Source: Bacteroidota bacterium
GTDB taxonomy: Bacteria > Bacteroidota > Ignavibacteria > Ignavibacteriales > Ignavibacteriaceae
NCBI GenBank assembly: GCA_021813585.1
Contig: JAKAJV010000015.1
Coordinates: 124,001-188,000, forward strand
DNA: 64,000 bases
Direction of reading: 5' to 3'
Made by a program: the position numbers and the translations under genes. Positions 53,079-61,560 of the stretch are shown here, in pieces (position 1 is the first letter of the stretch; the number at the start of each line of letters is the position of its first letter). The notes beneath the pieces were generated by a model. It did not search any database. It saw nothing but the letters and a program-made list of their open reading frames with translations, and had not been told where the DNA came from.

Positions 53079-53768
53079 ATGATAAATATTCTTATAGTGG
53101 AAGATGAACCGAATATGATTACCGGCTTAAAAGATAATTTTGAAGTCGAAGGATATACGGTGGATACCGCCAGGAACGGTGAGGAAGGCTTAAAAAAAAT
53201 ATTCGAAAAAAATTACGACATGGTAATACTCGATGTTATGCTACCCAAGCTTTCCGGATTCGAAGTCTGCAAGTCCGTTAGAAAGAAAGGCAACAGTACA
53301 CCCATAATTCTGCTTACTGCACGGGGCGAGGAGATTGACAGGGTGCTGGGCCTAGAACTAGGCGCCGATGATTATATTACAAAACCTTTCAGCATCCGCG
53401 AACTGATTGCCCGTATAAAAGCCATACTAAGGCGCCGGGACAACGGCACATTACAAAGCGGGAAAGGAGAAACTGTCTCTATAGGAAAGCTTGAAATAAA
53501 TTTTGCTACCTACAATGCGTACAGCTTTTTTGGAGAAGTTCAAATGTCCCACAAAGAATTCGAAATATTAAACCTGCTCTGGAACAACAGAAACAAAACT
53601 GTAAGCAGGGACGATCTTTTAAAAATAATTTGGGGCTTCGAGGAAAGTCCCACTACTAGAACAATAGATAACTTTATAGTTAAGCTGCGCCAAAAGATAG
53701 AAGAAAACCCCAACAAGCCAAAAACAATCTTAACAGTCCACGGCATTGGTTATAAGCTTATTTCTTAG
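53079..53768 (+). CDS. OmpR-family response regulator between the two cassettes
   Basis: A 229-residue regulator. ATG 53079 follows GGAGGAG by a few bases; a TTG five codons earlier lies inside that site. The receiver domain has VEDEP, Asp52 in MVILDVMLPK, LTARG and KPFSI. The C-terminal winged helix carries MSHKEFEILNLLW and RTIDNFIVKLRQKIEENP. It lies 88 bases after the kinase and 274 before the second receptor gene, whose upstream region holds paired palindromes that are candidate binding sites. Confidence 0.92.
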   Translation: MINILIVEDEPNMITGLKDNFEVEGYTVDTARNGEEGLKKIFEKNYDMVILDVMLPKLSGFEVCKSVRKKGNSTPIILLTARGEEIDRVLGLELGADDYITKPFSIRELIARIKAILRRRDNGTLQSGKGETVSIGKLEINFATYNAYSFFGEVQMSHKEFEILNLLWNNRNKTVSRDDLLKIIWGFEESPTTRTIDNFIVKLRQKIEENPNKPKTILTVHGIGYKLIS

Positions 53769-53844
53769 CAAAAGCAGGTTTGGTTTTTATTAAGTTTTTG
53801 TCACGGCCTGTTTTTAAGCCGGTGTAAAAATTTCCCACCTAACA

Positions 53845-53998
53845 GGTAAAACTTACCACAGTAATATTCGATTTTTGAATAAAAATGATATTCAGGTCAA
53901 AACTTACCTCTGCGTGACAATTTTTTACAATTAGTTACAATTTAATGACACTGATTACTGAGTTACTTTCTATTTTTTTAACATTAGTTATAACTAAT
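53845..53998. promoter_or_regulatory. Candidate operator region before cassette 2
   Basis: Two similar imperfect palindromes, GGTAAAACTTACC (53845-53857) and GGTCAAAACTTACC (53895-53908), lie about 50 bases apart. A perfect 16-base palindrome ATTAGTTATAACTAAT is at 53983-53998, 44 bases before the receptor ATG. OmpR-type regulators bind repeated half-sites, and one is encoded immediately upstream. The assignment is inference; the first cassette lacks the GGT...ACC pair. Confidence 0.5.
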
Positions 53999-54042
53999 TA
54001 AACAATCACTAATTATTTTATCCATATATAAGGAGAAGCGAT

Positions 54043-57006
54043 ATGAAGCGAATAATTACCGTCGTTTCTTTCCTGTTTTTGTTACCAACATTGTTGCTAG
54101 CAGGTACGACGGGAAAAATTAGAGGTAAAGTGACTGATCTCCAGACTGGTGAGCCGTTGATAGGAGCCAACGTTATTGTGGTTGGCACTTCACTCGGCGC
54201 AGCCACAGATGTAAAGGGAGAATATGTAATCAGCAATCTTGAAGCGGGGGTCTATGAAGTGAAATCTTCATACCTCGGTTACAAAACGGTAACCGTAACC
54301 AACGTTCGGGTAAATTCTGATTTGTCTACCGAATTAAACTTCCAGCTTCCGGCTACAGGCGTTTCTGTCGGTGAAGTTACTATAGTTGCTAAGAGACCTC
54401 TTATCAACAAGAGTAATACCAACGCTATTCGCACCACTACTAATGCGGAAATAGATGCATTGCCGGTTAGAGGTGTTGATAATATTGTTGCTCTTACTCC
54501 GGGTGTTACACTTCAGGACGGAACTATATACGTTAGAGGTGGCCGTCAGGATGAAGTTGGCTATTATTTGGAAGGCACAAACATTACCAGCGCTCTTTCC
54601 GGTAATCGTCAGGTTACTATTCCGCAGGATGCTTTGGAAGAAATACAAGTTCAAGCCGGCGGTTATACTGCGGAATTCGGCGGAGCTAATGCCGGTATTA
54701 TTCGTACTCAATTAAAGTCGGGCGGACCAACATTAAAAGCCAGCCTGCAATACATAACGGATAACCTTTCCTTAAAAGGAAAAAGTAATAGGTACAACGG
54801 CAAGCAAGTTTTAGGAACCTATTCATACGGCTATAACGATTTAACCGCTTCTTTAAGCGGCCCGTTAGTAGGCGATAAAATTAAATTCTTCGGTTTGTTC
54901 GATAACCTATCCCAAGCCGATGCAAATCCGCAGCCCTTTGATGGTATAAACCTCGGAACAATCGGCGACGGAGTAACGCCGGGCGATACTTTGAATTTCA
55001 ACGTTCCCGGAGGTCCGGTACCAGGCCATTATACAAATCAATATTCAGGTACCGCTACATTCACTTTTGATTATAACCCGCTCATCGTTCGTTTGATAGG
55101 CACTTATTCTTACAGCAAATCTGTTGACGGAAGCATCGGTACAATGTTCGATTCCCAACGCTGGCCTATTACCGAAGGAAGGAACGGAGACTTCGGTTTT
55201 AAAGTAACACATCTTTTAAGTAAAAACACTTATTACGAAATTAATGCCGGATACGTATTTAACAGCGGAACAACCTACGACCCGCTTTTAGGCACAAGTT
55301 ATGCCGGATACGGCGACAGCGTTGCAAACGCACAGGCAGGCGCTGTTTGGTATAGAAGGCCTAGAGAGCAAAGCTCGGATTATTACGGCCGGTACCTGGC
55401 CCCGCTTCCGTATCAAGTTTTTACTTTTCAGTTTACTGCACCCAATGCACCAATTGCCAACTACAGTAAATTTAAAAATGAAAATATCAACCTCGATGCA
55501 TCGTTCACTTCTAACCTAAGCAGCGAGCATTCACTAAAATTCGGCGGTCAGCTACAGTTGATGACCTTCAGAAACTTCAGCAGCGGCTTTGCTTCCACTG
55601 CCAGCTACGCTCCTTTGCTGAACTCCAACCCCGGCAAAACTTTGCAGGATATTGAAATTAGCCAGGGTATTGATAATTACGGCTACGACTTGAACGGAAA
55701 CGTTTACTCCGGTTCGGATAACTTTTCTACAGGCCAGTTTGCGCCTAAGAAACCTGTTTATGCAGGCGTTTATGTAGAAGACAGAATGGAATATAAAAAC
55801 TTAATAGTTAATGCAGGCTTGCGCTACGATTATATAAACACAGACAACGAACAAATGGTTGATCCTTACAAGCCTGAAAATTCCATCAACAACAACACAG
55901 GCGCTATTATTCCTGCCGGCTGGGAAAAAGCTCCTACTTTCAGCTCGCTAAGCCCTAGAGTCGGGTTCTCATTCCCGATTACAGATCAAACCGTATTCCA
56001 TGCGCAGTACGGAAAATTCGTTCAGCAGTCATCCTTGAACGATTTGTATATGGGCTATTACGAACTTTCTTACGTTGTTCGCGGCGGGTTCTTCTTCTCT
56101 ACACCGGTAGGACAAAACGTAAGACCCGAAAGAACTACACAGTATGAAGTAGGTTTTACTCAGCAGATAGGCAACTTTGCTTCCTTTGATGTTACCGGCT
56201 ATTATAAAGACATCTCAAACGAAGTTGTCTTCGACGTTCAAAACGTAGATCCCGGTTCACCGTTCCAGTCATACACAACTCTTACCAACGGTGATTATGC
56301 AACTACTAAAGGTGTTGAGCTGTCATTTAATATGAGAAGAACCGACAGACTTATGGTTAACGGTTCTGTTTCCTTCCAGGATGCAAAGGGAACCGGTGCT
56401 AATCCGTTCTCCGATTCGGGTATCTTCGGAAATCCCATAAATCCTGCTTACGTATTTACTCCTCACTTTATTAATCCTTTGCCGTTTAATCATTCTCTCA
56501 GCGGCAATATTAACTTAGACTATCGCTGGGGGAATAACGACGGACCGGACGTATTGCACAACTTCGGCGCATCTTTGCTGTTAACTTTTGCAAGCGGCCA
56601 TCCTTATACTCTTGGTTCCGGCGGTGCTAATATAGAAACCGATACAAGAACAAGATCACCTATCGAGCCGATAAATTCATCTGTTACTCCGTCTACATTC
56701 CAGGCAGATCTGCAGCTGGATAAGACAGTATCGCTAGTTGATAAGCTGTCGCTTAACATCTTTGTTCAGGTGATCAATTTATTTAATGCTCAGAATATAG
56801 TTAACGTATTTACAAGAACCGGTTCGGCTACAGACGACGGCTTCTTAAGCGATCCTAACCTTGGCTTACCGCTTGTTGAAAAATACGGAACCGATTATGC
56901 AAAGCTCTATCAAGCACTAAATATTAATTACGGCTTAGGTTATCCAAATGGAAATCTGTACGGACCCCCACGCCAAATTAGGGTAGGAGTTCGTTTTGAA
57001 TACTAA
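54043..57006 (+). CDS. Large TonB-dependent receptor, cassette 2
   Basis: A 987-residue paralogue of the receptor at 43805 with the same order: signal peptide, carboxypeptidase-like domain (GKVTDLQTGEPLIGANVIV), plug (IYVRGGRQDEVGYYLEG) and barrel ending IRVGVRFEY. The first 240 residues are nearly the same as its partner; the barrel differs most in stretches about 260-500 that likely form extracellular loops (for example DANPQPFDGINLGTIGDG here against DGTPLPVDGFNLGVVGDP). Many codons differ silently, so the copies are old and both under selection. The different loops suggest different ligands. AAGGAG precedes the ATG. Confidence 0.92.
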   Translation: MKRIITVVSFLFLLPTLLLAGTTGKIRGKVTDLQTGEPLIGANVIVVGTSLGAATDVKGEYVISNLEAGVYEVKSSYLGYKTVTVTNVRVNSDLSTELNFQLPATGVSVGEVTIVAKRPLINKSNTNAIRTTTNAEIDALPVRGVDNIVALTPGVTLQDGTIYVRGGRQDEVGYYLEGTNITSALSGNRQVTIPQDALEEIQVQAGGYTAEFGGANAGIIRTQLKSGGPTLKASLQYITDNLSLKGKSNRYNGKQVLGTYSYGYNDLTASLSGPLVGDKIKFFGLFDNLSQADANPQPFDGINLGTIGDGVTPGDTLNFNVPGGPVPGHYTNQYSGTATFTFDYNPLIVRLIGTYSYSKSVDGSIGTMFDSQRWPITEGRNGDFGFKVTHLLSKNTYYEINAGYVFNSGTTYDPLLGTSYAGYGDSVANAQAGAVWYRRPREQSSDYYGRYLAPLPYQVFTFQFTAPNAPIANYSKFKNENINLDASFTSNLSSEHSLKFGGQLQLMTFRNFSSGFASTASYAPLLNSNPGKTLQDIEISQGIDNYGYDLNGNVYSGSDNFSTGQFAPKKPVYAGVYVEDRMEYKNLIVNAGLRYDYINTDNEQMVDPYKPENSINNNTGAIIPAGWEKAPTFSSLSPRVGFSFPITDQTVFHAQYGKFVQQSSLNDLYMGYYELSYVVRGGFFFSTPVGQNVRPERTTQYEVGFTQQIGNFASFDVTGYYKDISNEVVFDVQNVDPGSPFQSYTTLTNGDYATTKGVELSFNMRRTDRLMVNGSVSFQDAKGTGANPFSDSGIFGNPINPAYVFTPHFINPLPFNHSLSGNINLDYRWGNNDGPDVLHNFGASLLLTFASGHPYTLGSGGANIETDTRTRSPIEPINSSVTPSTFQADLQLDKTVSLVDKLSLNIFVQVINLFNAQNIVNVFTRTGSATDDGFLSDPNLGLPLVEKYGTDYAKLYQALNINYGLGYPNGNLYGPPRQIRVGVRFEY

Positions 57007-57045
57007 AATTTGGCAGCAAATACTAAAAGTATAGGAGTTTAAATT

Positions 57046-60000
57046 ATGAATTTAAAAAAATTAAGATACTTGCTTATTATAATAGTAGGTATACTGTTTC
57101 TTGTTCCCGTAGGCGTATTGGCCAAGGGCAACAAAAAGGAAAGAAGAGAAATATACAAGACCAATGCTTCACAGATTACTACTACATATATCGATATAAA
57201 CAATCTGGTGGCTTTGCAATCAAATCAAGGTTACAGCGATTACAACGCTAACCCCAACCTTGAAGGAACCGTATTCCCCAAAGGCAGCGGCAAAACTGCA
57301 GTGTTCGAATCAGGCTTTCTGTGGGGAGGCTATGTTAACGGAGATTTTTCTCAGGTAAGAGTGGGCGGTTCGGCATATATCTCCGGCATTCAGCCCGGCC
57401 CTATTTTGCCAAACGGCCAAGCTGCAGATCCAAGCGATCCTAAATATCAAATATACAGAGTTAGACCGGATGTTTATCCCGGCGGACCTGCTATCGATCT
57501 AAGTTCCGACGCTCAGAACGAAGGCATTCCGGCCGATCAAATTAGAGCACAGTACGAGAGTGATTGGAATAATTGGCCTGCCGCAGGTACAGCTAACGAT
57601 CTTGGAGCCCCTTTCCAGGATAAGAACGGCGACGGAAAGTATGAGCCCAACATAGACGTACCCGGCGTTCCCGGTGCAGATCAAACTGTATTTTACGTAG
57701 CCAACGATATGGACGGCGGCAAGACAACAAAAATGTACGGTACCCAGCCGCTGGGTATTGAAGTTCAGGCTACATTCTGGGCGTACGCTCAGCAGGGCGC
57801 CCTCGGCAATATGTATTTTAAGAAATGGTCTATTATTAACAAAGGCGCTCAGAAAAATACAATCGATAGTATGTTCGTTTCTTTCTGGGCAGACGTAGAC
57901 TTAGGCGATGCCAACGATGATCTCATGGCTTCCGATACTACATTAAGCATGTTGATTGCTTATAACGGCGGGCCTACGGATGCAGTTTATTCACCACTGC
58001 CTCCTCCGGCAGACGGCTTTACTTTCTTCCAGGGTCCTGTAGTTCCCGGCGAACCGACCGACTCGGCAATATTTATTGAGCCGCCGTTTAACTTCCAGGA
58101 AGTTCAAGGCAAAAAGAATTTGCCAATGACCTCGGCTTATTTCTTTGTTAACAGCGATCCTAACTTCGGCGATCCGCCGCAGGGTGAAGCTTTAGGTTCT
58201 ACAGAGTTCTATCGTTTCTTTAACGGCGAATACGGAATTTCCGGCGCACCGTTTATTAACCCTGTTACAAACGCACCTACAAAGTATGCTTTCTCTGGAG
58301 ACCCTGTCACTCAAACAGGTTGGATGGATGGAACAACAATACCGCCCGGCGACCGTCGTTACGGTTCTGCTTCCGGTCCATTCACAATGGCCCCCGGCGA
58401 TACACAGGAAGTGGTAGTAGCAGAAATTTTTGCGGGTGCTATTCCGGGCGTAAGCTATCTGGCAGCTATCAGCCTGTTAAGGTTCTATGACCGAACCGCG
58501 CAGTCCTCTTACAACAACTTCTTCCAGTTGCCCAGCCCGCCGCCCGCACCTAAGGTTAATATAGTTGCACTAAACAATAAGGTGCTTCTAGACTGGGGTG
58601 AAAATACAGCAGCAATAAATGCAACGGAGAACACCGTTATTAAAGGCTATACCTTTGAAGGCTACAATGTTTACCAGCTGCCCAGCCAGGGTGCCTCTGC
58701 AAGCCAGGCAAAGTTATTGGCAACATACGACCTGGTTGACGGCGTTACAAAAATTACCGACGAAGATTTTGATCCCAACTCAGGCCAATTATATCAGAAG
58801 CTTGTTGAGAACGGAACCGATTCTGGAATCAAAAGATCATTCATAGATTCTGTAGATGTTTTTAATGGGAACAACCCACTAATTAATGGAACCAGATATT
58901 ACTTTGCAGTAACTGCATATAACTATAATGCAAACGCCACGCCTCATGCAGTTGAAAACCCGATGACTGTAATTACGGTAATTCCGCAGTCGCCAAATCC
59001 CGGAGTAAGGTATACATCCCAGCCTGGCGATACAATTAAATCCGTTCACGCATCAGGTAAAAGCGAAGGCTCGGTATTCGCCCTGGTAATCGATCCTACA
59101 AAATTAACCGGCGATCAGTACAAGGTTACATTCGATACGACAGGCGGCACTACAACCTGGTCGTTAACTGATGTTACTAAAAATTCTGTTGTTCTTACAA
59201 AGCAAACAAACCAGTCCGGCGACAATAGTTATGCATACGTAGACGGAATGGAAGTTAAGGTTATCGGTCCGCCGCCCGGAATGAAAGACTGGTCTATACC
59301 GCAAGGTACAAGAAGATTTACATGGGCAAACAATGCCGGCGGATTTGGGTTTGAAGGATTTAGCGGCGCTATAGGTTGGGCTGCTCCAAGTACTTTATTC
59401 GGAGACGGGGTAGAACCTGTTCCGGCAAGCAACCTTTCAAATACACTTTTAACATTAGCTCAGGTTTCGGATACATCTCTGTATAATCCTACATTCCCGG
59501 GCGCCTCAGATGTTAATATGTCTCTCGGCTACAGATACGGAAGAGGATTTGCAAATGCACCTGCTCAACCGCAGTTTGCACCCTACATTGTAAACGCATC
59601 CGGCGGATATTCATATCAAGATTATAATTTGGATGTTCCGTTATCGGCATGGAATGTTGAGGACCCTGCTCACCCGGCAAGACTTGCAGTAGGATTTTTA
59701 GAGAATAACGCAGCCAGCGGTTTGGTTGATGGAAAATACTGGCCGCCGGATTACAGCCAGTTAGATAATACTGCAGGCAGCGGGCCGCGCGAATGGTTGT
59801 GGATTTTCCAGGCACCTTATAGTACTACTCCAAATGCGGCATTTCAAGTTGAAGCAATAAGCAACGATTTGCCGATTATGTGGTTCTGCACCTTTGCAAG
59901 AAGAGGACCGGTTCCGTTCTCTCCGGATAAGACCGGCGAAGACCAGTTCTTGATATTAGCTAACCATGTAAACGCGTCTGCCGATCAATTTACATTTACA

Positions 60001-60357
60001 TCAAAAGCTCCTTCATATTCTACCACTACTGCAAAGCTGGATGTAAATGCAATAAACGTTTTCCCGAATCCGTATTACGGAGTTAATCCCCGTGAGTTAA
60101 ACAAGTACGCTAAATTTGTTACCTTTAACCATTTGCCAGCAAGTGCCGTAATAAGAATCTTTAATTTGGCGGGTACATTGGTAAAGACGATAAATCACAG
60201 CGGGTCGCAGTATGATACCTGGGACTTAACCAACCAGGACGGCTTACCGGTAGCGAGCGGTTTGTATATCGCTTATATAGATATGCCGGATCTCGGCGCG
60301 ACAAAGATACTGAAAATAGCAATCATTCAAGAACAACAATTTCTTGATAGATTTTGA
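57046..60357 (+). CDS. ~1100-residue exported protein with T9SS-like C-terminus, cassette 2
   Basis: A 1103-residue paralogue of the protein at 46815. It shares the signal peptide type (LLIIIVGILFLVPVGVLA), DKNGDGKYEP near 195, the fibronectin-like start PPPAPKVNIV, and the C-terminal INVFPNPYYGVNPRELNK domain, which is almost unchanged. The most divergent parts are about residues 320-400 and 740-800, with small insertions and deletions. It begins 39 bases after the receptor; the short leader (AGGAGTTTAAA before ATG) is also conserved between cassettes. Function unknown; surface delivery by T9SS is inferred. Confidence 0.82.
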   Translation: MNLKKLRYLLIIIVGILFLVPVGVLAKGNKKERREIYKTNASQITTTYIDINNLVALQSNQGYSDYNANPNLEGTVFPKGSGKTAVFESGFLWGGYVNGDFSQVRVGGSAYISGIQPGPILPNGQAADPSDPKYQIYRVRPDVYPGGPAIDLSSDAQNEGIPADQIRAQYESDWNNWPAAGTANDLGAPFQDKNGDGKYEPNIDVPGVPGADQTVFYVANDMDGGKTTKMYGTQPLGIEVQATFWAYAQQGALGNMYFKKWSIINKGAQKNTIDSMFVSFWADVDLGDANDDLMASDTTLSMLIAYNGGPTDAVYSPLPPPADGFTFFQGPVVPGEPTDSAIFIEPPFNFQEVQGKKNLPMTSAYFFVNSDPNFGDPPQGEALGSTEFYRFFNGEYGISGAPFINPVTNAPTKYAFSGDPVTQTGWMDGTTIPPGDRRYGSASGPFTMAPGDTQEVVVAEIFAGAIPGVSYLAAISLLRFYDRTAQSSYNNFFQLPSPPPAPKVNIVALNNKVLLDWGENTAAINATENTVIKGYTFEGYNVYQLPSQGASASQAKLLATYDLVDGVTKITDEDFDPNSGQLYQKLVENGTDSGIKRSFIDSVDVFNGNNPLINGTRYYFAVTAYNYNANATPHAVENPMTVITVIPQSPNPGVRYTSQPGDTIKSVHASGKSEGSVFALVIDPTKLTGDQYKVTFDTTGGTTTWSLTDVTKNSVVLTKQTNQSGDNSYAYVDGMEVKVIGPPPGMKDWSIPQGTRRFTWANNAGGFGFEGFSGAIGWAAPSTLFGDGVEPVPASNLSNTLLTLAQVSDTSLYNPTFPGASDVNMSLGYRYGRGFANAPAQPQFAPYIVNASGGYSYQDYNLDVPLSAWNVEDPAHPARLAVGFLENNAASGLVDGKYWPPDYSQLDNTAGSGPREWLWIFQAPYSTTPNAAFQVEAISNDLPIMWFCTFARRGPVPFSPDKTGEDQFLILANHVNASADQFTFTSKAPSYSTTTAKLDVNAINVFPNPYYGVNPRELNKYAKFVTFNHLPASAVIRIFNLAGTLVKTINHSGSQYDTWDLTNQDGLPVASGLYIAYIDMPDLGATKILKIAIIQEQQFLDRF

Positions 60358-60387
60358 TTAAGAAAAGTTTAAACTCAAGGAGTAAAA

Positions 60388-61419
60388 ATGAAAATAACAT
60401 TTAAGTTTTTAATCATCGTAGCTATTCTCCTTATAGGAGTAAATAGTATTTACGCCGGCGGTGGAGTCCGTAATGGTACGGGCGGTGCAACAGAGTTATT
60501 AATACCGGTCGGCACACGCGGTATAGCAATGGGCGGCGCAGATGTAGCAACTTCTACAGGCATCGAAGCCCTTTTCTGGAACCCTGCAGGCGCTGCAATT
60601 ATGAACAACTCGGCAACTTTACTGTTCTCTCATATGAACTACATTGCCGACATTGGTGTTGAGTACGGCGCAGTATCCGCCAACTTCGAAGGATTCGGCG
60701 TTGTTTCTTTGGCAATCAAGTCTCTGGCAATCGGAGATATCCCTGTTACCACTGTAGACCAGCCCGACGGTACCGGCCAAACATTTAAACCGCAAATGAT
60801 GGTTGCCGGCGCTACTTATTCCAGACAGTTAACAGACCGCATCTCAATTGGCATAACTGCAAATTATATCTCTGAAACTTTAGACCAGGTTAGTACAAGC
60901 GGCGTAGCCTTTAACGCAGGCGTTATGTACAAAGACCTTGGAGATATAAACGGTCTCGACTTCGGTATAGTTATGAAAAACATCGGGCCGCAGATGCAAT
61001 ACGGCGGACCCGGAATGCTTGTAACCGCTTCACCGCAGGGATACGATCGTCCCCCGAACTATTACGATATCCAGACGGCAGCTTTCGATCTCCCCTCGTC
61101 CTTTGAAATAGGCTTTGGATACAAGCCGGTAATAAACGATATGAACTCTCTTCAAATTACCGGTTCTTTCCAGAACAATAATTTCTCGGGCGATGTTTAC
61201 AACGTCGGCGCCGAATACGGCTATAATAAGATGTTCTTTGTTAGAGGCGGCTATTCAATGTCTCCCAAGAGCCAGGATCCGGATTACATATACGGATTAA
61301 CTGCCGGTGCAGGCATTAGCTACGATTTGGGCGGTATAGATATAAAGGTAGATTACGCATACAGAGCGGTAAAATACTTCAGCGGTAATCATATCTTCTC
61401 AGTATCGCTTGGTTTCTAA
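60388..61419 (+). CDS. PorV/PorQ-family outer-membrane protein, cassette 2
   Basis: A 343-residue protein, equal in length to the paralogue at 50149, with VGTRGIAMGGADVATSTG, LFWNPAGAAIM and a final SVSLGF. AAGGAG lies 5-6 bases before the ATG. It is predicted to be an outer-membrane barrel that ferries sorting-domain cargo, here presumably the protein of the gene just upstream. Differences from the paralogue cluster around residues 205-225 (QGYDRPPNYYDIQT against SGLDRPPSYYSINT). Two terminators follow. Confidence 0.85.
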   Translation: MKITFKFLIIVAILLIGVNSIYAGGGVRNGTGGATELLIPVGTRGIAMGGADVATSTGIEALFWNPAGAAIMNNSATLLFSHMNYIADIGVEYGAVSANFEGFGVVSLAIKSLAIGDIPVTTVDQPDGTGQTFKPQMMVAGATYSRQLTDRISIGITANYISETLDQVSTSGVAFNAGVMYKDLGDINGLDFGIVMKNIGPQMQYGGPGMLVTASPQGYDRPPNYYDIQTAAFDLPSSFEIGFGYKPVINDMNSLQITGSFQNNNFSGDVYNVGAEYGYNKMFFVRGGYSMSPKSQDPDYIYGLTAGAGISYDLGGIDIKVDYAYRAVKYFSGNHIFSVSLGF

Positions 61420-61451
61420 GGTTTAATCCTCCTCATATCTCTCTCTCCTGT

Positions 61452-61486
61452 TCCGTGCGGTTACGGTAAGCCGCACGGAGCTTTTT
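61452..61486 (+). terminator. Terminator after cassette 2
   Basis: TCCGTGCGG (61452-61460) pairs with CCGCACGGA (61471-61479), followed by GCTTTTT. The stem core CCGTGC/GCACGG is like the one after cassette 1, so the 3' end was probably part of the duplication. Confidence 0.85.
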
Positions 61487-61513
61487 ACTGAGGAGGTTTA
61501 ATTTTTTTTATAA

Positions 61514-61560
61514 CGAGACTTCTTTAATCCGGAATGAATTGAAAGAAGTCTCGCTTTTTT
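61514..61560 (+). terminator. Second terminator before ppc
   Basis: CGAGACTTCTTT (61514-61525) pairs with AAAGAAGTCTCG (61542-61553), a 12-bp stem followed by CTTTTTT on the plus strand. It abuts the end of the minus-strand ppc gene; for that strand the run is of A, so it mainly protects ppc from plus-strand read-through. Confidence 0.8.

Noticed and set aside
54043-61419. Recent tandem duplication or assembly artefact
   Set aside because: Third-codon-position differences are frequent all along the genes and the intergenic sequences differ, so the two cassettes are genuinely separate old copies.
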